From the NCBI GenBank assembly GCA_011375175.1, contig DRME01000055.1:1-44635 (forward strand): a stretch of DNA of 44,635 nucleotides, given 5' to 3'. This stretch comes from Deltaproteobacteria bacterium. Lineage in GTDB: Bacteria; Desulfobacterota; GWC2-55-46; DRME01. Of the stretch, positions 16,280 through 23,535 are shown piece by piece (the first letter of the stretch is position 1; each line of letters begins with the position of its first letter). Position numbers and translations under genes: made by a program. Under the pieces are notes generated by a model that was given only the letters and a program-made list of their open reading frames with translations, had not been told where the DNA came from and ran no database searches.

Positions 16280-17308
16280 ATGAAGAACCTCCTCGACTTC
16301 ACATACGACGAACTTGCCGCCGAGGTCTCGGCCATGGGGGAGCGAAGCTTCCGCGCCGACCAGCTCTACGCATGGATACAGCGCCGCGGCGCTCGAGGCT
16401 TCGAGGAGATGACCGACATATCAAAGGCGCTTCGCGCGAGGCTCTCGCGGGAGTATACCCTCGCAAGGCCCGAGGCGGCCCGGGTCCTCGCCTCCGGCGA
16501 CGGCACGAGGAAGATACTCTTCGTCCTCGACGACGGCCTTTGCGTGGAGAGCGTGCTCATGCCGGAGAAGGACCGCGCAACACTGTGCGTCTCCACGCAG
16601 GCGGGCTGCGCCATGGGGTGTCTCTTCTGCAGGACCGCGGCCATGGGGCCGGGGCGCAACCTCACGCTCGCCGAGATGGCGGGACAGGTCCTCGAGGCCG
16701 AGCGCCTCGCGCCCGAGGGACTTCGCATAACCAACGTGGTGCTCATGGGCATGGGCGAGCCGCTCGCAAACTTCGACAACGTGGCGAGGCTGCTCGAGGT
16801 GCTCACCGACCCGAGGGGCATGGCCTTCGGCGCCCGCAAGGTAACGCTCTCCACCGTGGGACTCGTACCCGCAATCGAGCGCCTCGGCGCCATCTCGCAG
16901 GTGAACCTCGCCGTCTCGCTCAACGCAACGACCGACGAGGTGCGAAGCCGCCTCATGCCCGTCAACAGACGCCACCCCATAGGCGAGCTCATCGCCGCGC
17001 TGGGGCGCTACCCCCTCAAACGGGGCCGGCGCATCACCATCGAGTACGTCATGATCGACGGCGTAAACGACGGCGACGACGACGCCGCGCGGCTCACAAG
17101 ACTGCTGCGTCCCATACCCTGCAAGGTGAACCTCATACCCTTCAATCCCTTCGAGGGCTCGCGCTTCAGGCCGCCCCGGCCCAGCCGGGTCGCCTCCTTC
17201 CACAAACGCCTCCTCGACGCGGGCTATGCCGTCTTCACGCGGGAGAGCAGGGGCCGGGACATCGACGCCGCCTGCGGCCAGCTTGCGGCAAGGCCGCTCC
17301 ATCCTTGA
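16280..17308 (+). CDS. rlmN: Dual-specificity 23S rRNA/tRNA m2A methyltransferase RlmN (radical SAM)
   Basis: 342 residues. Radical SAM cluster motif CAMGCLFC (Cys about 110, 114, 117), GMGEPLANFDNV, STVGLVPAIERL, SLNATTDEVRSRLMPVNR and IDAACGQL at the C-terminus, whose Cys corresponds to the methyl-carrying C-terminal Cys of RlmN. It methylates C2 of A2503 in 23S rRNA and A37 of some tRNAs. The start ATG 16280 agrees with the family N-terminus; the open frame continuing upstream is antisense to the regulator. Divergent from the FCD regulator. A terminator-like hairpin follows at 17345. Confidence 0.95.
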   Translation: MKNLLDFTYDELAAEVSAMGERSFRADQLYAWIQRRGARGFEEMTDISKALRARLSREYTLARPEAARVLASGDGTRKILFVLDDGLCVESVLMPEKDRATLCVSTQAGCAMGCLFCRTAAMGPGRNLTLAEMAGQVLEAERLAPEGLRITNVVLMGMGEPLANFDNVARLLEVLTDPRGMAFGARKVTLSTVGLVPAIERLGAISQVNLAVSLNATTDEVRSRLMPVNRRHPIGELIAALGRYPLKRGRRITIEYVMIDGVNDGDDDAARLTRLLRPIPCKVNLIPFNPFEGSRFRPPRPSRVASFHKRLLDAGYAVFTRESRGRDIDAACGQLAARPLHP

Positions 17309-17344
17309 GCACAGCCGCTCGTGCCGCTTGGCGGCAGGGCGGTC

Positions 17345-17395
17345 GCCGGGGGGCCGGGCGTAAAGGGGTAAAAGGTTCCCCCCGGCTCTTTTCTT
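17345..17395 (+). terminator. Possible rho-independent terminator of rlmN
   Basis: Arms GCCGGGGGG (17345-17353) and CCCCCCGGC (17378-17386) around a 24-nt loop, followed by TCTTTTCTT. The loop is longer than usual. The sequence GGGCGTAAAGGGGTAAAAG inside resembles the inner part of the repeat family's second module, so it may be repeat-derived. Confidence 0.5.
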
Positions 17396-17400
17396 CGGGT

Positions 17401-17430
17401 TTGACGCGCCCCGTGGGACGGTGGTAAACT
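17401..17430 (+). promoter_or_regulatory. Candidate promoter of the NodB-type deacetylase gene
   Basis: -35 TTGACG (17401-17406), 18-bp spacer, -10 TAAACT (17425-17430), followed 52 bp later by the ATG at 17483. Confidence 0.45.
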
Positions 17431-17482
17431 TGGTGGAGAGGGACGCAATAGCCGCTTTGCGTGTAAGTGCGGGGAAGTGGAG

Positions 17483-19153
17483 ATGGGTCGCAGCCCTACA
17501 GCACAGAGGCGCCGCGGCTTGGACGGCGCGCCCGCCCGCGGGCCGGGTCGGAGAGCCGCGGTGGAAGATGCCTACTCGACGGGCCGCAGCTTGCGGTGGA
17601 GTCCCCGCATATGGTTTGCCACCGTAGGGCTTGCTCTGACGGCGCTTGCAACCGTCTCGCTTCTTTGCGCCACGGGCCGCCGCCTCGCCGCCCTGTGCAG
17701 GCGCGCCGCCCTGAGTGCGCCCCCTGTCCATGGGCTGAGAGTGCGGGCCGCAGAGGCCATGGGCGGGGTGGCTGCCGTAGCGCGCCTGCTGCCGTTCATG
17801 GCTGCGGCGGGCTCTCTATCCGCAGTGCTGCGCCTTGAGCGCGCCCTCTCCTACAGGATATATCTCTTGCGATGCCGCGGCGCTTCTGCGATGCGGCTGG
17901 CGGGACGCATCCTCGACAGAGTGGAGCTCTCGCTGGAGCGCTCCTTCGCACACCTGCTCCATGCCCTGAAACATGCGCTTCGCCCCGGGCCAGCCCTTGG
18001 AGGGCTTCTCCTGCCGGGACTCGCCTCCTTCTCGACCCTCTTCATAGTGACGGCCGCAAGTCTCGACACGCCGGCTCCTCCCGGGCGCCAGCCCGCGGTT
18101 GCGGCCGGGACGGAAATAACGCCTTCGACAGCCGCCGGGGTCGCCTCCATCGGCTCCCCGGTCCTGACGACGGCGGCTGCGCCGTGGCTCTACGGCCGGC
18201 CGCTGCCGCAGCGCCCGGCGCCGCCCCAAGGCCGGGGGCCGGCCGGGACGGAGGGGGCGGAGCCGCCGCCGTCGCTCCACTTCACCAGGGGGCGCACCGA
18301 CAGGATGGAGCTCGCCCTCACCTTCGACGGCGGCTCGCAGGCCGACGAGGCCGTGACGATCCTCGATATCCTCAGAGAACGCTCGATAAAGACCACCATC
18401 TTCCTTACGGGACGGTTCATAAGACTCTATCCGGAACTCGTGCGTCGCATGGTGAGGGAGGGACACGAGGTGGGCAACCACACGATGACGCACCCCCACC
18501 TGACCGACTACGCCGCCACCTTCAGGCATACCACCCTCGCCGGCGTTGACAGGGAGTTTCTGGCACGGGAGCTCGAAGGGGCCGCCCGCCTCTTCCGCGA
18601 GACGACGGGCGAGGAGATGGTCCCGCTTTGGCGCGCCCCCTACGGCGAGATAAACGACGAGCTCATGGAGTGGGCCGCCGGCGAAGGCTACGTCCACGTC
18701 GGCTGGACGACGGACCATGCAAGCCGCGAAAGCCTCGACACCCTCGACTGGGTGGCCGACAGGGGCTCGCCCTTCTACCGCAGCGCCTTCGAGATGAAGA
18801 GCCGCCTGCTCTCCTTCGGCTGGACGGGAAAAGGGCTTCGCGGAGGCGTGGCGCTCATGCACCTGGGCACGGCCCGAAGCGACGACAGACTCACCTCGGT
18901 GCTGGCCCCGCTCCTCGATGAGCTCGCTTCACGGGGCTACCGCTTCGTAAGAGTGACGGAACTGATGAAGAGAAAGGACGGCGGCCGCGCCCTGGCGTGG
19001 GTGAGGGAGAAGGCGGACCGCAGACAAAGAAAGGGCTCGACAATCGTCGCGCGAAGTCCGAAACCGCCCGCCGCGGCCGCCCTCCTCATGACCCCAGGCT
19101 ACCTGCCGCCGCTCAAAGAGACCCTGCTCCTGCCCTGGAGGGAGCCTTCCTGA
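17483..19153 (+). CDS. Membrane-anchored NodB-type polysaccharide deacetylase
   Basis: 556 residues. The N-terminal ~260 residues are unusual for the family: a TM segment at about 43-64, an Arg/Ala-rich stretch with further hydrophobic segments (about 95-118 and 172-193), then a Pro/Ala-rich linker. The NodB domain follows: ALTFDGGSQADEA (about 278), NHTMTHPHL (about 332) and WRAPYGEIN (about 383). The usual TFDDG is TFDGG, so the catalytic Asp is kept but the metal-ligand Asp position is Gly; some families have this form. It probably acts on a cell-surface or peptidoglycan-type glycan outside the inner membrane. ATG 17483 has GGGGA 7 nt upstream; a GTG at 17477 is possible. Neighbours give no pathway. 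Confidence 0.8.
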   Translation: MGRSPTAQRRRGLDGAPARGPGRRAAVEDAYSTGRSLRWSPRIWFATVGLALTALATVSLLCATGRRLAALCRRAALSAPPVHGLRVRAAEAMGGVAAVARLLPFMAAAGSLSAVLRLERALSYRIYLLRCRGASAMRLAGRILDRVELSLERSFAHLLHALKHALRPGPALGGLLLPGLASFSTLFIVTAASLDTPAPPGRQPAVAAGTEITPSTAAGVASIGSPVLTTAAAPWLYGRPLPQRPAPPQGRGPAGTEGAEPPPSLHFTRGRTDRMELALTFDGGSQADEAVTILDILRERSIKTTIFLTGRFIRLYPELVRRMVREGHEVGNHTMTHPHLTDYAATFRHTTLAGVDREFLARELEGAARLFRETTGEEMVPLWRAPYGEINDELMEWAAGEGYVHVGWTTDHASRESLDTLDWVADRGSPFYRSAFEMKSRLLSFGWTGKGLRGGVALMHLGTARSDDRLTSVLAPLLDELASRGYRFVRVTELMKRKDGGRALAWVREKADRRQRKGSTIVARSPKPPAAAALLMTPGYLPPLKETLLLPWREPS

Positions 19154-19203
19154 CAAAGAGTACGAAGGAAGCCGAAGGGGGCGCTCGCCCGAGGAAACCT
19201 TTT

Positions 19204-19440
19204 GGAAACTCTGATTTATTGCACTGAGGGAACCTTTTTGAAAAAAGGTTCCCTCAGACTCCCTCCAAAAACTTTTAACGCCCTGCGGGTCATCCCGATT
19301 TTGCAAGCAAAATCGGGATGACCCACAGGGAATTAAAAATCTTTGAAGGGGGTGTTTTGTCCGCATTGGCTGCCAGGGGGGCGGTCCTCTGGAGGTTCGG
19401 GGCGCAAAGGCGTAACAATCCCGCCTGGCGCGCCCCCCCG
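19204..19440. mobile_element. Truncated copy of the nested-palindrome (MITE-like) element
   Basis: Begins with the terminal sequence GGAAACTCTGATTTATTGCA (19204), then hairpin 19224-19257 (arms CTGAGGGAACCTTTTT and complement), the flank ACTCCCTCCAAAAACTTTTA, the core palindrome 19281-19330 (24-bp arms, one mismatch), AAATCTTTGAAGGGGGTG, GTCCGCATTGGCTGCC and the left arm plus centre of the second large palindrome (GGCGGTCCTCTGGAGGTTCG, GGCGCAAAGGCGTAACAATC). The right half of that palindrome and the other end are missing. The rest of the gene-free 19154-19724 holds only a promoter for the next gene. Confidence 0.75.
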
Positions 19441-19616
19441 GGCCACCGCGTATCACGAAAGCGGTCAAGAAGAAGGGTGAAAGAAGACGCAAAATCCGCT
19501 CTCCGGTGGAGCGGATAGAGGAGGATTGTCAGCGATAAAGAAGCGCCCCCTTGTCCTGCCCCAAAGCTCCAGAAGTATGGAATATCAGTGTTATGGACGG
19601 TGAAAGCCAGGTTTCA

Positions 19617-19644
19617 TTGACTTTCCTGGAGGTTGATGTATAAT
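19617..19644 (+). promoter_or_regulatory. Promoter of the AT-rich gene
   Basis: -35 TTGACT (19617-19622), 16-bp spacer, perfect -10 TATAAT (19639-19644). Expected leader about 75 nt to the ATG at 19725. Confidence 0.65.
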
Positions 19645-19724
19645 TTTGGCGTGTTTTTGTTTGGGAACGAAGACAAACGGAGACTTTGGGTGGAATAAAG
19701 AGTTATACACAAAAAGGATAAGTC

Positions 19725-20468
19725 ATGATGGATTTTGAAGTTATGCTTTCTGGAGGCAGTGGGCATTTCCATATTCATGGACGTGGCAATGTGGAGATTC
19801 CGCCAAACAAGCTGATATTTGACCCCTCGGTACTGCATTACTTAATGAGCCATGAATTAAAATATAATAATAACTATCAAGTGTATATCCCAAATAGCTT
19901 GTATAAACTAATATCCTTATCTAAAGATAGTGATGAATACAAAGCGTTTTTAAGCAAGCTTCTTTTTTATTTCTCTTATTCACCTTATCGTCATCGAAAT
20001 CGAAGAAACTCTGAGATGTCACAATGTAACTGGGAGAGATTTTATGATAATATCGAAAAAATTTCTTTCACGAAAATTTCTGATGAAGATGTTGAGGACA
20101 AACAAGAATACCATGCTATTCTCTCAATGTTTCGAAATCGTCAATTCTATATTTCTATGAGTCCAAAATTGAATCTTTTGGGTGATGTAATAGCAACAAT
20201 TATCGGGTTTAGCAAAAAAACTGGCGTCCCGATTCTCTGTAAAACTCGAAACTTTGCGAACTTGCTAAGAGAAAAAATAGTAAGTATAGAGTTACCAAAA
20301 AGGTTTGATGATGTAGTAATAAAAAAGCAAGAAATTACTGGTCAGTTATTTCGTTTTCACGGTGGGAGGGCGACCAAGTTCTTCATTGGAGTCGTCCTTT
20401 CTGTTGGGGGATCTATTTATCCAGCAATTGGTGTGCTTGGCATAGTGTTCGTCTTTATGGATCCATAG
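19725..20468 (+). CDS. AT-rich orphan protein with a PIN-like pattern and a C-terminal TM hairpin
   Basis: 247 residues; not a family I recognise. Base composition and codon use (AAT, ATA, TTA, AAA) differ sharply from every neighbour, so it was probably acquired horizontally. IFDPSVLHYL near residue 31, a helical middle, and GDVIATIIGFSKKTGVPILC followed by KTRNFANLL near residue 152 resemble the order of PIN-like nuclease folds (first Asp, later Asp with helix, then a strand). The last acidic residue usual in PIN proteins is not obvious, so activity is doubtful. The C-terminus (about 222-245) is strongly hydrophobic with a central GGSIYPAIG, one or two TM segments. AAGGA precedes the ATG ATG start and a strong promoter is upstream. 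Followed by an attC-like half-site. Confidence 0.75.
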   Translation: MMDFEVMLSGGSGHFHIHGRGNVEIPPNKLIFDPSVLHYLMSHELKYNNNYQVYIPNSLYKLISLSKDSDEYKAFLSKLLFYFSYSPYRHRNRRNSEMSQCNWERFYDNIEKISFTKISDEDVEDKQEYHAILSMFRNRQFYISMSPKLNLLGDVIATIIGFSKKTGVPILCKTRNFANLLREKIVSIELPKRFDDVVIKKQEITGQLFRFHGGRATKFFIGVVLSVGGSIYPAIGVLGIVFVFMDP

Positions 20469-20469
20469 T

Positions 20470-20502
20470 AGTGTATAACAAGGCGCTGCATCTGACCGCC
20501 TG
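20470..20502 (+). other. Possible integron attC-like half-site after the AT-rich gene
   Basis: TATAACAAGGCGCTGCATCT followed by GACCGCC, two bases after the stop codon region, looks like the left half of chromosomal-integron attC sites (an AAC core with a GC-rich stem and CTGCA). I cannot find a complementary right half within the next ~120 bp, so at best it is a remnant. The position, directly after an AT-rich gene with foreign composition, is where an attC would lie in a gene cassette. Confidence 0.25.
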
Positions 20503-20612
20503 AAAAGAACTAACATGGTTATTAGAGCAGTTTGAGCCCGCAAAAGAAAAGTTCAGGAAATATTTGGATTTGAGCAACTGAAAAAACCTAACAGCCCTGC
20601 CCCCTCGGCATC

Positions 20613-20837
20613 TCAGCCTACAACCCTGACTTCCTCATCGGAGAGGTGTTTTGAAGCATAATTCAAGGCCGCCAGGATGTCTTCCTTTGTAATGTCGTAT
20701 TCAGCCATCACTTCCTCGTAAGTCATCCCTCCGGCGAGCTTGCCAAGGACCAGATCAACCGGAACGCGGGTACCCTTTATCACAGGCTTCCCGAAACGCA
20801 CCTTTTCATCCGCCTCTATTCTCGGAGCTATTTCCAT
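20613..20837 (-). CDS. DUF433 family small protein (antitoxin-like)
   Basis: 74 residues matching the DUF433 pattern: RIEADEKVRFGKPVIKGTRV, PVDLVLGKLAGGMTYEEVMA and DITKEDILAALNYASKHL. The C-terminal part is a winged-helix-like DNA-binding fold. Family members are often the antitoxin partner of a DUF5615 PIN-like toxin gene directly downstream; here the downstream 140 bp hold no such gene, so it is an orphan. Its start follows GGGGGTGAT and a promoter-like sequence at 20870-20897. Confidence 0.85.
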   Translation of the reverse strand: MEIAPRIEADEKVRFGKPVIKGTRVPVDLVLGKLAGGMTYEEVMAEYDITKEDILAALNYASKHLSDEEVRVVG

Positions 20838-20869
20838 AACAGATCACCCCCTCTGCGCGGTCTTTCCTG

Positions 20870-20897
20870 ATTTTACCATACCCTCCCCCAAACTCAA
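20870..20897 (-). promoter_or_regulatory. Candidate promoter of the DUF433 gene
   Basis: Minus strand: -35 TTGAGT (20892-20897), 16-bp spacer, -10 TAAAAT (20870-20875); about 32 bp before the ATG at 20837. Confidence 0.45.
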
Positions 20898-20929
20898 TCA
20901 GGATGCGCAAAGGAAAGGGGCAAACCGGA

Positions 20930-21022
20930 AGTTCCGCCAGGCCCTCTTTTTTGCTTGCCCGGCGGTGGCCCGGAGGGGCGGGGCGCGCCAGGCGGGAACT
21001 TGTTGACAGAAAGTCTTCCCCC
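20930..21022. repeat. Decayed fragment of the palindromic repeat family
   Basis: Contains GGGGCGCGCCAGGCGGGAAC, related to the conserved centre of the second large palindrome, and ACAGAAAGTCTTCCCCC, related to the G/C-run hairpin module of the intact element (ACAGAAAGTCTCCCCC). AGTTCCGCC (20930-20938) pairs imperfectly with GGCGGGAACT (20991-21000). Confidence 0.55.
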
Positions 21023-21028
21023 GTCTCC

Positions 21029-21511
21029 TCAGAAGTCGACCGCTCCCTTGCCGAGCATCCTCTCTATCTCCTCGATCATCCGTTCCCTGTGGGTAGCGCC
21101 CCAGTAGATGCGGCCGCAGCCGGGACAGCGCGCAAAGCTCCGGCAGGTCTCGAAGACATAGGCCGGCACGACCGCCTCGACCTCCGACCTCCCGACCCTC
21201 TCAAGAAGGACGTTGCAGCGAAGACACCTTGTGAGAAAACCCCGTTGCGGCAGGCCGAAGCGCTCCACCACGCTCCGGAGCTGTGCGTCCACGTGGTCGC
21301 TTTCGACGAGGAACGACCTGCCGCGGGCGAGCCTGCGCCTTATGAGCAGCCTGTCGCGCGTCAGGATGGTGCGTCCCTCCTCGACGGCCCTCCTTACGAG
21401 CACGGCGTCGTCTATGGCGCGCTCGTAGGCCACGTCGAAGCCGAGGGTGCGCATCCAGCGGGCGAGCTTGCCGAGCATGGAGTCGGCTATGAACCTGCCG
21501 CCTTCGACCAT
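21029..21511 (-). CDS. Mut7-C RNase-domain (DUF82) protein with zinc ribbon
   Basis: 160 residues from ATG 21511. FIADSMLGKLARWMRTLGFD, DDAVLVRRAVEEGRTILTRD and the following RSFLVESD are the PIN-like Mut7-C domain; CLRCN and CPGCGRIYWGATH form a C-terminal four-Cys zinc ribbon, usual in the family. Stand-alone bacterial members are presumed RNases of unknown target. A GTG at 21559 would add 16 residues that match nothing. Overlaps no gene; flanked on both sides by repeat fragments. Confidence 0.85.
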   Translation of the reverse strand: MVEGGRFIADSMLGKLARWMRTLGFDVAYERAIDDAVLVRRAVEEGRTILTRDRLLIRRRLARGRSFLVESDHVDAQLRSVVERFGLPQRGFLTRCLRCNVLLERVGRSEVEAVVPAYVFETCRSFARCPGCGRIYWGATHRERMIEEIERMLGKGAVDF

Positions 21512-21568
21512 CGTGCGCCTTGCGTTGAACGTCCTTGGATGGAGTCTCCCGGCAGGCACGCCCTTGCC

Positions 21569-21640
21569 GCGCTCTCCGGGAGGTCGGGGCGCAAAGGCGT
21601 AAAAGTCCCGCCTGGCGCGCCCCCACCTCCCGGAGAGCGC
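21569..21640. repeat. Copy of the second palindrome module with its own arm sequence
   Basis: Perfect 16-bp arms GCGCTCTCCGGGAGGT (21569-21584) and complement (21625-21640) enclose a centre (GGGCGCAAAGGCGTAAAAGT, CCCGCCTGGCGCGCCC) shared with the copies at 22915-22990, 19373-19440 and 44346-44419. The arms differ completely from those of the other copies but remain self-complementary. Lies between queA and the Mut7-C gene. Confidence 0.75.
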
Positions 21641-21729
21641 CGCGCCGGCAGAAGCGACGCGCCTGAGAGTCTTGCGGCAGCCCCGGGGCCGCGCCCCTTT
21701 CCAGACGAGGCCGGACCCTTCCGGCCGTC

Positions 21730-22788
21730 TCAGAGTATGAGCATGGCGTCGCCGTAGCTGTAGAAGCGGTAGCGGCGGCGGACCGCCTCGGCGTATGCCT
21801 CCATTACGAGGTCCTTTCCGGCGAAGGCGCAGACGAGCATGATCAAGGTCGAGCGGGGAAGGTGGAAGTTGGTTATCAGGGAGTCTACGGCCTTGAACTC
21901 GAAGCCCGGATAGATGAAGAGGTCCGTAACGCCCGAGAGCCTGGGCTCGTCGAAGCCGTCGAGAACGGCCGTCTCGAGGGCCCTCGTGACGGTCGTGCCC
22001 ACGGCCACGACCCTGCGTCCCTCGGCGCGGGCCCTCCTGAGGGCGTCGAGGACCTCGGCCGTCACGTGATAGCGCTCGCCGGCCATACGGTGCTCCCTCA
22101 CGTCGTCGGCCTTGACGGGCATGAAGGTGCCCGGCCCGGTGTGGAGCGTCAGGAAACGCACCTCAACCCCCTTCGCCCTGAGAGATTCGATCTGCTCAGC
22201 CGTGAAGTGGAGGCCGGCCGTGGGAGCGGCCACGGCGCCGTCGTTCCTTGCGAAGACCGTCTGGTAACGCTCGGCGTCGGCGCCGTCGGGCTCGCGCCTT
22301 ATGTATGGAGGAAGCGGCACCCGGCCGACGCGCTCCATGGCGGCCCTCACATCGCCGTCCTCGAACTCCACCAGCCGAAGGCCGCCGGCGTCCCGGCCCC
22401 GGAGCACCCGCGCCGTGAGAACGTCGCCCCTGTCGCCGAAGAAGAGCACCGTCCCCTCCCGCACGGGCCGCGACGAACCCACAAGGCAGCGCCAGCGCCG
22501 GAGACCGGGCCCCTCGCCCCCTTTAGCGGCATCGGGCTCCACGACCAGTAGCTCCACCCGTCCGCCCGTGGCCTTGCGCCCCACAAGCCGCGCCGGCATG
22601 ACGCGGGTATCATTGAGCACCAGCACATCGCCGGGGCGCAGCCACTCGCCCACGTCACCGAAGCTGCGGTGGAAGAGCCTTGCGCCGCGCCTGTCGAGCA
22701 CCATGAGCCGCGAAGCGCCGCGCTCCGGGGCCGGACGCTGGGCTATGAGTTCGGCGGGCAGCCGGTAGTCGAAGTCCTGCGGCCCCAT
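21730..22788 (-). CDS. queA: tRNA queuosine synthesis: SAM:tRNA ribosyltransferase-isomerase
   Basis: 352 residues from ATG 22788 (GGAGG upstream; GTG 22812 rejected). FDYRLPAELIAQRPAPERGASRLMV at the start, LVLNDTRVMPARL, EVLFLTLHTGPGTFMPV-type segment, AVGTTVTRALE, TDLFIYPGFEF and NFHLPRSTLIMLVCAFAG are family hallmarks. It transfers and isomerises the ribose of S-adenosylmethionine onto preQ1 at the tRNA wobble position, making epoxyqueuosine. Only ~30 bp separate its start from the MITE-like element, so the element has displaced its natural upstream region or carries its promoter. The partner tgt gene is not in the window. Confidence 0.95.
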   Translation of the reverse strand: MGPQDFDYRLPAELIAQRPAPERGASRLMVLDRRGARLFHRSFGDVGEWLRPGDVLVLNDTRVMPARLVGRKATGGRVELLVVEPDAAKGGEGPGLRRWRCLVGSSRPVREGTVLFFGDRGDVLTARVLRGRDAGGLRLVEFEDGDVRAAMERVGRVPLPPYIRREPDGADAERYQTVFARNDGAVAAPTAGLHFTAEQIESLRAKGVEVRFLTLHTGPGTFMPVKADDVREHRMAGERYHVTAEVLDALRRARAEGRRVVAVGTTVTRALETAVLDGFDEPRLSGVTDLFIYPGFEFKAVDSLITNFHLPRSTLIMLVCAFAGKDLVMEAYAEAVRRRYRFYSYGDAMLIL

Positions 22789-22817
22789 ATTTGCGCCACC
22801 TCCATGACGCACGACAA

Positions 22818-23170
22818 GGGAAGCTCTGATTAATTACCCTGGGGGAGACTTTCTGTAGAAGGGCCACAGGCCCACGTCTCCCCAAGACCCCCCTCGTATG
22901 CTATTCGGATGTTTGGCGGTCCTCTGGAGGTTCGGCCCGCGCCAGGCGGGATTTTTACGCCTTTGCGGCCCGAACCTCCAGAGGACCGCCACCCCGGGCA
23001 GCCAATGCGGACAAAGACACCCCCTTCAAAGACTTTCAATACGACTTGGTTTCCCCCTGTTTTGCCAAGCAAAACAGGGGGAAACCAAGTCGCATTAAAA
23101 GTTTTTGGAGGGAGTCTGAGGGAACCTTTTTACAAAAAGGTTCCCTCAGTGCAATAAATCAGAGTTTCCC
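22818..23170. mobile_element. Apparently complete 353-bp MITE-like composite of nested palindromes
   Basis: The ends are imperfect inverted repeats: GGGAAGCTCTGATTAATTAC at 22818 and, read from the other side, GGGAAACTCTGATTTATTGC ending at 23170, each followed by CTG and a G-run hairpin. Inside, left to right: the G/C-run hairpin with GGGCCACAGGCCC (22840-22883), a 76-bp palindrome with 21-bp arms (22915-22935 and 22970-22990), GGGCAGCCAATGCGGACAAA, the flank CCCCCTTCAAAGACTTTCAA, a core palindrome with 23-bp arms (23042-23064 and 23070-23092), the flank TTTTTGGAGGGAGT and a hairpin (23116-23149). AA directly borders both ends and could be a 2-bp target duplication. No open frame for a transposase, so it would be mobilised in trans. 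It fills the gene-free gap between DUF2065 and queA. Confidence 0.75.
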
Positions 23171-23273
23171 AAGAAGACTCTCGGCCCCACAGGGGGGACC
23201 ACCCTGGGAGGACTCGCCGGAGAGAGGCTCCCCCCTCTATCCCGTCGGCCGTGGAGGGGATCGTTACCCCCGG

Positions 23274-23468
23274 TCAATGCCTGTAGAAGCTGAGGGCGTA
23301 GAGGAGGACGAGCCCGAAGACCATGGCCGCCAGGCCCATCGCCCTCAGGTTCTTTTCCGGTATCTCTTCGAGGAGCCGCGCCCACTCTTTCACCCTGTGA
23401 GGGAAGGCGAAGTACGGTATGCCCTCGACGATGAGGACCACGGCCAGCACTGTGAAGGCGAAGACCAC
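23274..23468 (-). CDS. DUF2065 small membrane protein (YjeT-like)
   Basis: 64 residues, two TM helices (about 1-20 and 42-61) separated by a polar loop FPHRVKEWARLLEEIPEKNLR, which is the DUF2065 pattern. Start GTG 23468 behind GGAGGTG. Function unknown; members often sit near membrane protease or tRNA-modification genes. Last gene of the ABC-2/binding-protein run. Confidence 0.85.
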   Translation of the reverse strand: MVFAFTVLAVVLIVEGIPYFAFPHRVKEWARLLEEIPEKNLRAMGLAAMVFGLVLLYALSFYRH

Positions 23469-23535
23469 GACACCTCCATTGCAGCACAGCTCCGGCGGCT
23501 GCGCAAGACCCGGTGCGACGGAAAGGGAACGCCTC

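Noticed and set aside
20469-20612. A toxin gene beside the DUF433 gene
   Set aside because: The only frame (20346-20543, minus) is antisense to the AT-rich gene and has no PIN motif.
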